This document shows, piece by piece, positions 52,726 through 60,794 of a DNA stretch of 64,000 bases. Every line of letters starts with the position of its first letter. Positions within the stretch are counted from its first letter, which is position 1. Location: positions 1 to 64,000 of the forward strand of contig USMC01000009.1 in NCBI GenBank assembly GCA_900555715.1, in the 5' to 3' direction. Under the pieces are notes generated by a model. That model saw nothing but the letters and a program-made list of their open reading frames with translations. It did no database searches and was not told the origin of the DNA. A program made the position numbers and the translations under genes. This DNA comes from an uncultured Porphyromonadaceae bacterium (GTDB lineage: Bacteria > Bacteroidota > Bacteroidia > Bacteroidales > Muribaculaceae).

Positions 52726-53462
52726 AAGCAATAGTATTCGCAGCAGGTATAGGGTCCAGACTTCGCCCGTTCACCGACAGTCATCCGAAAGCACTCGCGC
52801 CTGTCGGCGATAAGGTGGCGTTGGAAATTGTTCTGGAAAGGCTCATATCTGCCGGAGTCGATGCAATTGTTGTCAATGTCCACCATTTCGCAGCGCAGAT
52901 TGTGGATTATCTCTCCTCGCGGGACTATCCTGTCAAAATAGAAATCAGCGACGAAAGCGACGTCCTTCTCGACACCGGCGGCGCGATTGCGAAGATATAC
53001 CGCCGGAGCAATGTCTTGTCTGCGTTGGGCGACGATGAGCCTGTCATTGTGCACAACGCAGATATTATTACTGACGCGCCACTCGCAGGACTTGCTTCAA
53101 CGCTCTCCGGAGCTGATGCCGCGCTCCTTGTCGATCCTGCCCGCGAGAGTTCTCGAAAGTTTCTCTTTGGCACCGACGGAATACTTCGCGGATGGATTAA
53201 CAAGACTAAAGGGACGGTCCGTCCCGGAGGGCTGGATGTCGGCGGTCTGACAGAAGCGGCTTTCGGAGGCGTACACGCATTGAACAAGGCTGCAATTGCC
53301 GACATCAGCGCATATTGCGGAGACTTGCATCCTTTCAGCATCACCGATTATTATATCGACAGATGTGCCGATATTAGAATAAAAGGTTATATTCCTGCAG
53401 AACATTATAAATGGTTTGATATAGGTACTCCTGAGCGACTGGAAGCTGCCCAGGCATTTTAG
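52722..53462 (+). CDS. murU: MurU-like nucleotidyltransferase (MurNAc-1-phosphate uridylyltransferase)
   Basis: 246 aa. N-terminal nucleotidyltransferase signature MKAIVFAAGIGSRLRPFTD and SHPKALAPVGDK; DTGGAIAKI and HNADIITDAPL are the usual sugar-phosphate and metal-binding blocks. Length and motif order fit MurU (short GT-A-type NTP transferase without a left-handed helix domain), which makes UDP-MurNAc from MurNAc-1-P and UTP. RmlA-type or mannose-1-P guanylyltransferases are related alternatives; the 4-nt overlap with an AmgK-like gene tips the balance. feoAB starts 2 nt later. Confidence 0.78.
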   Translation: MKAIVFAAGIGSRLRPFTDSHPKALAPVGDKVALEIVLERLISAGVDAIVVNVHHFAAQIVDYLSSRDYPVKIEISDESDVLLDTGGAIAKIYRRSNVLSALGDDEPVIVHNADIITDAPLAGLASTLSGADAALLVDPARESSRKFLFGTDGILRGWINKTKGTVRPGGLDVGGLTEAAFGGVHALNKAAIADISAYCGDLHPFSITDYYIDRCADIRIKGYIPAEHYKWFDIGTPERLEAAQAF

Positions 53463-53464
53463 TC

Positions 53465-56002
53465 ATGAAACTATCGGAACTTAAAACGGGAGAAACGGCG
53501 GTCGTGGTCAAGGTGCATGGTCACGGAGCATTCCGCCGCCGTGTGATTGAGATGGGTTTTGTCAAAGGCAGACCTGTCACAGTGGTCCTGCATGCGCCCT
53601 TGCAAGACCCTATAAAATACAGTATTCTCGGCTATGAAGTGTCGCTCAGGCTTGCTGAGGCTGCACTTATTGAAGTTATCAGGATGGACGATGCCGATGC
53701 CGCCGTACTCGGTTCGTCGGTAATTATGGCGTCGCCATCGGAATACAGCGAGATTCACCATTCATTCAATAAAGAACGGCATATCATAGATGTCGCCCTG
53801 ATCGGCAATCCTAACTGCGGCAAAACCTCTCTTTTCAACGCTCTTTCGGGAGCGAAAGAACATGTGGGGAACTACAGCGGTGTCACCGTCGGAGCCAAAG
53901 ATGGCGAATTTCACTACGGTGATTACACAATCAACATCATAGACTTGCCGGGAACATACTCATTAAGCTGCTATTCTCCGGAAGAACTATACGTAAGAAG
54001 TTATCTGCGCGAACATACACCTGACCTGATTCTTAACGTCGTCGACGCATCGAATCTGGAGAGAAACCTGTATCTCACCACCGAAATCATCGACATGGAC
54101 TACTCTACCGTCATTGCACTGAACATGTATGACGAACTTAGAGAGTCCGGTGCCTCGCTCGACTATGAGAATCTCGGCAAGATGATAGGTGTACCTATGG
54201 TACCTATCGTGAGCAAGACCCACGAGGGTATCAGCAACCTTATGGACACTATCATTGCTGTATACGAGAACCGCGACACTACCGTACGACATGTGCACGT
54301 CAACCTCGGCGCCGACATGGAGGGAGCGATACGCAAGCTTGTCGATGCCATCAAGGCAAGTCCTTTCAAACAGCATTATTTCTCGCCGCGTTATCTCGCC
54401 ATCAAGCTTCTTGAAGGCGACCATCAGATAGAAGACGAGATTCCGTCGCTAAGCCGGAAAACGGCTGACAGTAATCCCGAGGACGAGAAACATTGCTCGC
54501 GTTTCCGCAAACTGTTCTGTAATTGTGCCGATTGCGACAAGTGTGCCGTCCAGAAAGCTCCTCACTGGCGCGATAACCTCCGGTCCGGAGCCGACGACCC
54601 CATTCTAATGATGCGCGACAAACTAAAGGGACGCATCGAAAGCCTGCGCGACGAAGACATCTCTTCAATTGTCGCTGCTGAGAAATATGGTTTTATTGCA
54701 GGTGCTCTTGCCGAGACATACACTCCCGGTAAGCATAAGAAAAAAGCGACAAAGTATATCGACAAACTTGCTACGAACCGGATCATCGGTTTCCCACTGT
54801 TTTTTGCAGTGATGTTCTTCATTTTCTGGGCAACGTTTGCAATCGGTCAATATCCGATGGACTGGATAGAGAGCGGCGTGACATGGCTCAGCGGTCTTGT
54901 GCATCAGCTTATGCCGGAAGGTATACTCAAAGATATGATCGCCGACGGAATAATAGGCGGTGTCGGGGGAGTCATCGTATTTCTGCCCAACATCCTCATA
55001 CTGTTCTTCTGCATATCGTTCATGGAGGACTCCGGGTATATGTCGCGGGCCGCATTCATCATGGACAAAGTCATGCACCGCATAGGTCTTCATGGCAAAT
55101 CGTTCATTCCGCTTGTCATGGGCTTCGGATGCAACGTCCCGGCGATACTTGCCTCGCGGAGCATCGAGAGCAAATCGAGCCGAATAATCACAGTGCTCAT
55201 CAATCCGTTCATGTCGTGCTCGGCGCGCCTGCCGATCTATGTCCTTCTCGTCGGCACTTTCTTTCCCGGTCACGCCACCCTCGTATTTGCAGGAATCTAT
55301 TTTCTCGGAATAGCAGTGGCGGTTCTTACGGCTCGTCTGCTCCGACGGTTCTATTTCCATAAGGACGAAACGCCTTTCGTCATGGAGCTGCCGCCATACA
55401 GGATGCCGAACCTGCACACTTCGTTAAGTCATACATGGGAAAAAGGACGTCAGTACCTAAAAAAAATGGGCGGGATAATTCTGTTCGCAAGTATATTGGT
55501 ATGGGCTCTCAACTATTTTCCTCTGAACCGCTCTGCCGTTACACCGGAACAGGCGGCTATGGAAAACTACGATGATTCAGCAATAGACTTCGAACATGAT
55601 TCCTATCTTGAAATGGCAGGAAAAGCCATCAATCCGATAATGGAACCGCTTGGAATAAAATGGCGTGCTACGGTTGCGGCGCTGGCAGGTGTGCCGGCAA
55701 AGGAAATTGTTGTATCAACCCTCGGCGTACTCTATACCGACAATGAAGAAGTGTCAGACAGTACACTCGGCAAACGCCTGAAGGCTCCGGACCCGTCCAC
55801 CGGCAAGCCGGATTTCACTCCTGCAAGCGCATTGGCGTTCATGATCTTCATACTCCTCTACTGCCCGTGTGTGGCGTCCATCACCGCCATAGCACGCGAA
55901 TCGGGCTCGTGGCGCTATGCCGCTTTCAGCATAATATATAACACTGCAGTAGCGTGGATTGTAGCTTTCGCTGCCTACCAGCTGATGCAGATTTTCCAAT
56001 GA
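53465..56002 (+). CDS. feoB: Ferrous iron transport protein, FeoA-FeoB fusion
   Basis: 845 aa. Residues ~1-75 are a FeoA (SH3-like) domain (MKLSELKTGETAVVVKV, RRRVIEMGFVKGRPV). The FeoB G domain starts near 110: GNPNCGKTSLFNALSG (G1), DLPGTYSL (G3), and NMYDEL in the G4 position. A linker cysteine cluster follows at ~344-362 (CSRFRKLFCNCADCDKC). The permease has multiple helices with Gate motifs (MGFGCNVPAI, FMSCSARLPIYVL). Imports Fe2+ across the inner membrane under anaerobic conditions. The fusion is common in Bacteroidetes. Confidence 0.95.
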   Translation: MKLSELKTGETAVVVKVHGHGAFRRRVIEMGFVKGRPVTVVLHAPLQDPIKYSILGYEVSLRLAEAALIEVIRMDDADAAVLGSSVIMASPSEYSEIHHSFNKERHIIDVALIGNPNCGKTSLFNALSGAKEHVGNYSGVTVGAKDGEFHYGDYTINIIDLPGTYSLSCYSPEELYVRSYLREHTPDLILNVVDASNLERNLYLTTEIIDMDYSTVIALNMYDELRESGASLDYENLGKMIGVPMVPIVSKTHEGISNLMDTIIAVYENRDTTVRHVHVNLGADMEGAIRKLVDAIKASPFKQHYFSPRYLAIKLLEGDHQIEDEIPSLSRKTADSNPEDEKHCSRFRKLFCNCADCDKCAVQKAPHWRDNLRSGADDPILMMRDKLKGRIESLRDEDISSIVAAEKYGFIAGALAETYTPGKHKKKATKYIDKLATNRIIGFPLFFAVMFFIFWATFAIGQYPMDWIESGVTWLSGLVHQLMPEGILKDMIADGIIGGVGGVIVFLPNILILFFCISFMEDSGYMSRAAFIMDKVMHRIGLHGKSFIPLVMGFGCNVPAILASRSIESKSSRIITVLINPFMSCSARLPIYVLLVGTFFPGHATLVFAGIYFLGIAVAVLTARLLRRFYFHKDETPFVMELPPYRMPNLHTSLSHTWEKGRQYLKKMGGIILFASILVWALNYFPLNRSAVTPEQAAMENYDDSAIDFEHDSYLEMAGKAINPIMEPLGIKWRATVAALAGVPAKEIVVSTLGVLYTDNEEVSDSTLGKRLKAPDPSTGKPDFTPASALAFMIFILLYCPCVASITAIARESGSWRYAAFSIIYNTAVAWIVAFAAYQLMQIFQ

Positions 56003-56009
56003 TAACAGC

Positions 56010-56447
56010 ATGTGCATGGAAATGAATGAGAAACAGGAAATAATTGACAAACGCTATCTCAGGATGGCTACGATATGGTCGGAAAACTCATATTGCCGCC
56101 GCCGGAAAGTCGGAGCTATTATAGTCAGAGACAAGATGATTATATCCGACGGCTATAACGGAACTCCGGCAGGATTCGAAAATGTCTGCGAAGACGAGAG
56201 CGGAATGACAAAGTCGTATGTCCTTCATGCCGAAGCCAATGCCATCACGAAGGTAGCACGCAGCAACAACAGCAGCGACGGCGCGACATTGTATGTCACA
56301 GCGTCTCCATGCCTCGAATGCGCCAAACTCATCATACAGGCAGGCATCAGACGGGTGGTATTCAATGAACTATATCGCCTTGCCGACGGCATTGAACTTC
56401 TCAGACGTGCCGGAATTGAATGTGTACATATTTCAACCCTTGATTAA
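56010..56447 (+). CDS. dCMP / deoxycytidylate deaminase family protein
   Basis: 145 aa. Zn-dependent deaminase: LHAEANAI carries the zinc His and catalytic Glu, and ASPCLECAK the two zinc cysteines. SRRKVGAIIV-like YCRRRKVGAIIVRDK and GYNGTPAG are characteristic of dCMP deaminase (ComEB/Dctd), which feeds dUMP to thymidylate synthesis. Three in-frame ATGs (56010, 56016, 56022) are possible starts; MNEKQEIIDKRYL from 56022 fits the family best, but I list the longest. Confidence 0.9.
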   Translation: MCMEMNEKQEIIDKRYLRMATIWSENSYCRRRKVGAIIVRDKMIISDGYNGTPAGFENVCEDESGMTKSYVLHAEANAITKVARSNNSSDGATLYVTASPCLECAKLIIQAGIRRVVFNELYRLADGIELLRRAGIECVHISTLD

Positions 56448-56456
56448 AATATTGTT

Positions 56457-58091
56457 ATGGAGCATAAACATAACCATTTTCATGTGTTGCCGCTTGTCGC
56501 GTCTGTGGCACTTGTCGCTGGCTTGCTGATGGGAATAGCTCTGAAACCTAAAGTCAACGACCATCCGTCGATTGAAAAGCTGGATGAAATATTCCGGATT
56601 ATCGACAACAACTATGTCGACGACGTCAATTTCGACAGTCTTGTCGAGCGCACACTTCCCGAACTGTTGCGCAATCTCGACCCTCATTCGGTCTATATAC
56701 CATCGGCAGACCGCGTGACAGTCAACCGCGAACTCGAAAGCTCTTTCTATGGCATCGGCATACAGTTCCAGATGCTTAATGATACCTTGTGCGTCATTGA
56801 GGTTATCAATGGAGGAGCAGCAGAAAGCGCCGGCATTCTGCCCGGCGACCGCATGATTGAAGTCGATGGTGAGAATATCGCAGGTGTGAAAATATCTGAT
56901 GAAAGAATCTTTTCACTTCTCAGAGGCGAAAAGGACACTCCCGTTCAGGTAAAAGTGCTGCGCCATAATTCTCCGAATCCGCTGACATTCGATCTTGTGC
57001 GCGGAGAGGTGCCGGTCTCGTCGATAGATGCATCATATATTATAAATGATTCAATCGGATATATCCGTCTTGGCAAATTCTCCGACAACACGTTTATGGA
57101 ATTTATCAATGCCCTCGGACAGCTCAACTTCGACGGTGCGAAAAGCTACATTGTCGATCTCCGCGGTAACGGTGGCGGATTTATGAACCCCGCCGTGTTG
57201 ATGGCAAATGAATTCCTTCCGGAAGATCAGGTTATCGTAATGACAAAAGGACGCTCCGAAGACAGAAATGCAGTGATGTACTCCGATGGCTCCGGCTATT
57301 TCAAAGACAGCCGGCTGGTAGTGCTGACCGATGAGTTCACCGCCAGTGCCAGCGAGATTTTCGCCGGCGCCATGCAGGACAACGACAGGGCGCTGATTGT
57401 CGGTCGGCGTTCATTCGGCAAAGGACTGGTCCAGCAGCTCTTCGAGCTGCCGGATTCCAGTGAATTCCGCCTTACGGTAGAACGCTACTATACTCCGGCG
57501 GGAAGGTGTATACAAAAAACATACACACCTGGAAAAAACAACGAATATGAGACAGAGATTATCGACCGCTACGACCGCGGCGAAATCTTTTCTGCCGACA
57601 GTATAAGAATCGACAGTACGGAGATATACACCACATCCACAGGGCGCCTCGTATATGGCGGCGGCGGTATCATTCCGGACATATTTGTACCCTCTGATAC
57701 CACCGGAGTGACGAACTATTATATCAAGGTGGCAAACAGCGGATTGCTCCGCAAATTCGCGTATGAATATGTCGATCTCAACCGCGAACAGCTCAACGAA
57801 AGCGCCGATGTCAACGATCTGCTCGCTCATCTGCCTGCCGACAATATACTCCTGCAGTCGTTTGTCAACTATGCCAATGTGAAAGGCGGAATAGCTCCGC
57901 GGTGGTACTACATCAACATTTCCGCTAATCTGATTGTTAATCAGATAAAAGCACTGATTGCACGGGACATTATCGGAATGGACGGTTATTTCCAGGTAGT
58001 AAACGCAACCGACCCAGTTGTAGGCGAAGCCGTCCATCAGATAGAGAGCGGAGGTGCCGACTTTCCTCTCACCGACCATAATCAGCGATAA
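56457..58091 (+). CDS. ctpA: C-terminal processing peptidase, S41 family
   Basis: 544 aa. Membrane-anchored periplasmic protease: one N-terminal TM (residues ~6-24, HVLPLVASVALVAGLLMGIA), a helical cap, a PDZ domain (~85-170, GGAAESAGILPGDRMIEVDG), and the catalytic core with TASASEIFAGAM (Ser) and RRSFGKGLVQQLF (Lys), the Ser-Lys dyad of CtpA/Prc. A C-terminal extension of ~150 residues follows. Cleaves exported proteins near their C-termini. 9 nt after the deaminase gene. Confidence 0.94.
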   Translation: MEHKHNHFHVLPLVASVALVAGLLMGIALKPKVNDHPSIEKLDEIFRIIDNNYVDDVNFDSLVERTLPELLRNLDPHSVYIPSADRVTVNRELESSFYGIGIQFQMLNDTLCVIEVINGGAAESAGILPGDRMIEVDGENIAGVKISDERIFSLLRGEKDTPVQVKVLRHNSPNPLTFDLVRGEVPVSSIDASYIINDSIGYIRLGKFSDNTFMEFINALGQLNFDGAKSYIVDLRGNGGGFMNPAVLMANEFLPEDQVIVMTKGRSEDRNAVMYSDGSGYFKDSRLVVLTDEFTASASEIFAGAMQDNDRALIVGRRSFGKGLVQQLFELPDSSEFRLTVERYYTPAGRCIQKTYTPGKNNEYETEIIDRYDRGEIFSADSIRIDSTEIYTTSTGRLVYGGGGIIPDIFVPSDTTGVTNYYIKVANSGLLRKFAYEYVDLNREQLNESADVNDLLAHLPADNILLQSFVNYANVKGGIAPRWYYINISANLIVNQIKALIARDIIGMDGYFQVVNATDPVVGEAVHQIESGGADFPLTDHNQR

Positions 58092-58103
58092 AATTGACTG
58101 ATA

Positions 58104-58658
58104 ATGAAAAAAGATGAAGTAAGACGTCTGGTGCGTGCGCGGAAAGCAATGCTCGACGACAACGAAAGAATAGCCGCCGCGCATAGGGTTTTTGACCGCG
58201 TGCGGCAGCTTGCGCCCTTTATGATGGCACAGAAAGTGCTGCTCTACTACTCTTTGCCCGACGAACTGTCTACCCGTGAGTTCATAAGCGACATGTCCGG
58301 ATCCAAACAGTTCTTCCTGCCGAGAGTCAACGGTGTCGATCTTGAGATACTTCCATACGACAGAACACGGATGCATCTCGGCGCATTCAGAATCGAGGAA
58401 CCTTCGGGAGATGATATTATGGACATTGCCGATATCGACCTGATTGTTGTGCCTGCAGTGGCATTCGACAGACACGGAAACCGCGTCGGACGAGGTAAAG
58501 GCTACTACGATCGCCTCCTGAGCCGTTCTAAGGCTATCACGATAGGCGTATGCTACGATTTCCAGCTTGTCGACGAATTCGTCACCGACGATCATGACAT
58601 CCCTGTCGATTTTGTCGTCGCCGACGGTTTCCCGACCTTCAGAGGTCGGAAAAGATAG
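58104..58658 (+). CDS. 5-formyltetrahydrofolate cyclo-ligase
   Basis: 184 aa. Converts 5-formyl-THF to 5,10-methenyl-THF with ATP. The signature GRGKGYYDRLLSR is present, with VVPAVAFDRHGNRVG before it and an N-terminal KKDEVRRLVRARKA helix. Normal length (also called YgfA/MTHFS). Ends the long clpP-to-here gene run and is followed by a strong GC hairpin. It links to one-carbon metabolism with the glycine cleavage operon elsewhere in the window. Confidence 0.93.
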   Translation: MKKDEVRRLVRARKAMLDDNERIAAAHRVFDRVRQLAPFMMAQKVLLYYSLPDELSTREFISDMSGSKQFFLPRVNGVDLEILPYDRTRMHLGAFRIEEPSGDDIMDIADIDLIVVPAVAFDRHGNRVGRGKGYYDRLLSRSKAITIGVCYDFQLVDEFVTDDHDIPVDFVVADGFPTFRGRKR

Positions 58659-58678
58659 CAGTATCGATATCCACACAC

Positions 58679-58716
58679 AGCGGCGTCTCCTCACTCCGGA
58701 GGCGCCGCTGCTATTT
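58679..58716 (+). terminator. Terminator ending the clpPX-recQ-amgK-murU-feoAB run
   Basis: 12-bp stem AGCGGCGTCTCC (58679-58690) / GGAGGCGCCGCT (58699-58710) with one T-G wobble and an 8-nt loop, followed by GCTATTTC (weak T-tract). Confidence 0.65.
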
Positions 58717-58736
58717 CACAATAGACAAAAATTGCT

Positions 58737-58744
58737 TATATTTG
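58737..58744 (+). promoter_or_regulatory. Probable -7 element for rpiB operon
   Basis: TATATTTG fits TAnnTTTG, 28 nt before ATG 58773; the -33 region has TTTC rather than TTTG. Confidence 0.5.
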
Positions 58745-58772
58745 CAGAACAATCAAAAACAATACATACGAT

Positions 58773-59228
58773 ATGACAATACTTCGCCCGGGCGTGCCTG
58801 TAGGCTTGTGTAGCGACCACGCCGGTTATGAACTCAAATGCATGATAGAAGGCTATCTCGAATCGCAGAACATAGCCTATAAAGACTTTGGAACATATAG
58901 TACCGACAGCTGCGACTATCCTGACTTCGCGCATCCATGCGCCCGTGCTCTCGAAGCAGGAGAAGTCTATCCGGCAATAGCTATATGCGGCACAGGTAAC
59001 GGAATCGGCATGACAATGAACAAACATCAGGGCATTCGTGCCGCACTATGCTGGCAGCCCGATATAGCACGTCTTGCACGTGAGCACAATGATGCCAACA
59101 CACTCGTTCTTCCGGCACGTTTCATCGCTCCTGAACTGGCTCTCGAACTTGTCGATATATTTTTCTCAACACCTTTTGAAGGCGGACGTCACCAGAGAAG
59201 AATTGATAAAATTCCCGCAGACCACTAA
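58773..59228 (+). CDS. rpiB: Ribose-5-phosphate isomerase B
   Basis: 151 aa. Interconverts ribose-5-P and ribulose-5-P (some relatives act on allose-6-P). Family motifs: LCSDHAGYELKCMI near the N-terminus, the catalytic-loop CGTGNGIGMTMNKHQGIRAA, and NDANTLVLPARFI. Normal length (about 145-155). Cytoplasmic. It starts a run with the 5'-nucleotidase (2-nt gap), a GH3/beta-lactamase fusion and an ADP-ribosylglycohydrolase. Confidence 0.95.
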   Translation: MTILRPGVPVGLCSDHAGYELKCMIEGYLESQNIAYKDFGTYSTDSCDYPDFAHPCARALEAGEVYPAIAICGTGNGIGMTMNKHQGIRAALCWQPDIARLAREHNDANTLVLPARFIAPELALELVDIFFSTPFEGGRHQRRIDKIPADH

Positions 59229-59230
59229 AT

Positions 59231-60790
59231 ATGAATAAACATCTACTGAGCGTCGCATTTATCTGCGCGCTCGCATTGCCGTCATTCATCAGTTCTTGCA
59301 CATCCTCGGCACATAGCGAGAACAACCGTCTGGTGATTCTCCATACCAACGACACACATTCGCAGATAGAGCCCGGACGCGACGGACTCGGCGGAGTCAT
59401 GCGGCGCAAGGCAATAATCGACAGCGTCCGTAAAGCGGAGAAAAATGTACTTCTTGTCGATGCCGGCGATGCTGTGCAGGGAACACTGTACTTCTATCTT
59501 TATGGTGGAAAAGTCGAGCAGGAAATACTCAATATTCTCGGCACGGACATCCGCATTCTCGGCAACCACGAATTCGACAACGGCATAGATTCACTTGCCG
59601 CTGTGCTCGCAATTTCGGATGCGACGAAGATTGCGACAAACTATAATCTCGACGACACGCCGCTTGCCGATCAGTTCCAGCCTTATGAAATAAAAGAAAT
59701 CAGCGGTAAGAAGATAGGATTCATAGGAATCAATCTCAATCCCGACGGTATTGTGGCGCAGGGGAATTACAATGGTCTGGAATTTCTGCCTATCATCGCC
59801 ACAGCAAATGTTGCTGCAGAGAGATTGAAAAAAGAAGAAAACGTCGACGCAGTTATAGCTCTGACTCATATAGGCTACAATCCTGCCGGACTCGTAGGCG
59901 ACTCCATTCTTGCTGCGAACTCACGCAATATCGATGTCATTATAGGCGGACACTCACACGACACAATTGACCCCAAGACTGCTGAAGGGAACCGACGCTC
60001 GCACATGAAAAACCTCGACGGCAAGCCTGTGCTTGTTGTTCAGACAGGTAAGGCGGGAAGAAATATCGGGAAAATTGAAATCAACCTCGACAGTCTCGGA
60101 CTCGGTGCTGTGCCCGGATATGAAATTATTCCGGTTACGTCAAGATATGACAGATACACCGACCCTGAGCTTGCAGCTGCCATCGCCAGATATTCTGCCG
60201 GTGTCGATTCGCTGATGACCGACTGGATCGGCACTACCGACCATCTGCTGAAGACTTCAGAGCCTGAACTCCTCAATTTCTTTGCGGATTATGTCTACGG
60301 ACGCGGAAAGGAACTGTCTTCGGGTGTCGACCTCTCGATAGTCAACAAAGGCGGTCTTCGTGCCGACATTCCTGCAGGACGTTTTTCGAAAGGGCACATA
60401 ATAAACATGGTGCCATTCCGCAACTATGTCACTGTTGTCGAACTGAAAGGCAAAGATCTTGCTGACGTTTTCGACGTCATGGCTACTACGAAAGGAAACG
60501 GCGTAAGCGGAAACGTAAGCGTGACATACACCTACAAAGACGGAAAGCCTGAGGTGAAATCTGTTCTTATAGACGGAAAACCGCTGAATCCCGAAAAGAC
60601 TTATCGTGTCGCTACTATAGACTATCTGGCAAACGGAGGCGACTACATGACCGGTTTCACGCGCGGACAGCAAGTCGCTCAAAGCCCGAATGCCGTATTC
60701 GACGACCTTCTCTATTATTTTACGGATGGCAAGGGCAAGAACAAAGTCCTTTCCTCATCCAAGGATAATCGTTGGACTCTTGAAAACTGA
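59231..60790 (+). CDS. 5'-nucleotidase / UshA-type metallophosphoesterase lipoprotein
   Basis: 519 aa. Lipoprotein signal with lipobox FISSC (Cys ~23), so periplasmic or surface. Metallophosphoesterase domain (~33-330): VILHTNDTHSQIEPG, VDAGDAVQGT, LGNHEFDNGID, IGGHSHDT. The 5_nucleotid_C domain fills the rest (LSIVNKGGLRADIPAGRF, MVPFRNYVTVVELKG, DYLANGGDYMTGF). Hydrolyses nucleotides or UDP-sugars to release phosphate and nucleoside. Single polypeptide here; in some Bacteroidetes the two domains are separate genes. The next start is 4 nt after the stop. Confidence 0.93.
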   Translation: MNKHLLSVAFICALALPSFISSCTSSAHSENNRLVILHTNDTHSQIEPGRDGLGGVMRRKAIIDSVRKAEKNVLLVDAGDAVQGTLYFYLYGGKVEQEILNILGTDIRILGNHEFDNGIDSLAAVLAISDATKIATNYNLDDTPLADQFQPYEIKEISGKKIGFIGINLNPDGIVAQGNYNGLEFLPIIATANVAAERLKKEENVDAVIALTHIGYNPAGLVGDSILAANSRNIDVIIGGHSHDTIDPKTAEGNRRSHMKNLDGKPVLVVQTGKAGRNIGKIEINLDSLGLGAVPGYEIIPVTSRYDRYTDPELAAAIARYSAGVDSLMTDWIGTTDHLLKTSEPELLNFFADYVYGRGKELSSGVDLSIVNKGGLRADIPAGRFSKGHIINMVPFRNYVTVVELKGKDLADVFDVMATTKGNGVSGNVSVTYTYKDGKPEVKSVLIDGKPLNPEKTYRVATIDYLANGGDYMTGFTRGQQVAQSPNAVFDDLLYYFTDGKGKNKVLSSSKDNRWTLEN

Positions 60791-60794
60791 TTCT

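Noticed and set aside
57411..58694. 427-codon minus-strand frame opposite ctpA and the cyclo-ligase
   Set aside because: Spans two real plus-strand genes and their border; shadow frame.
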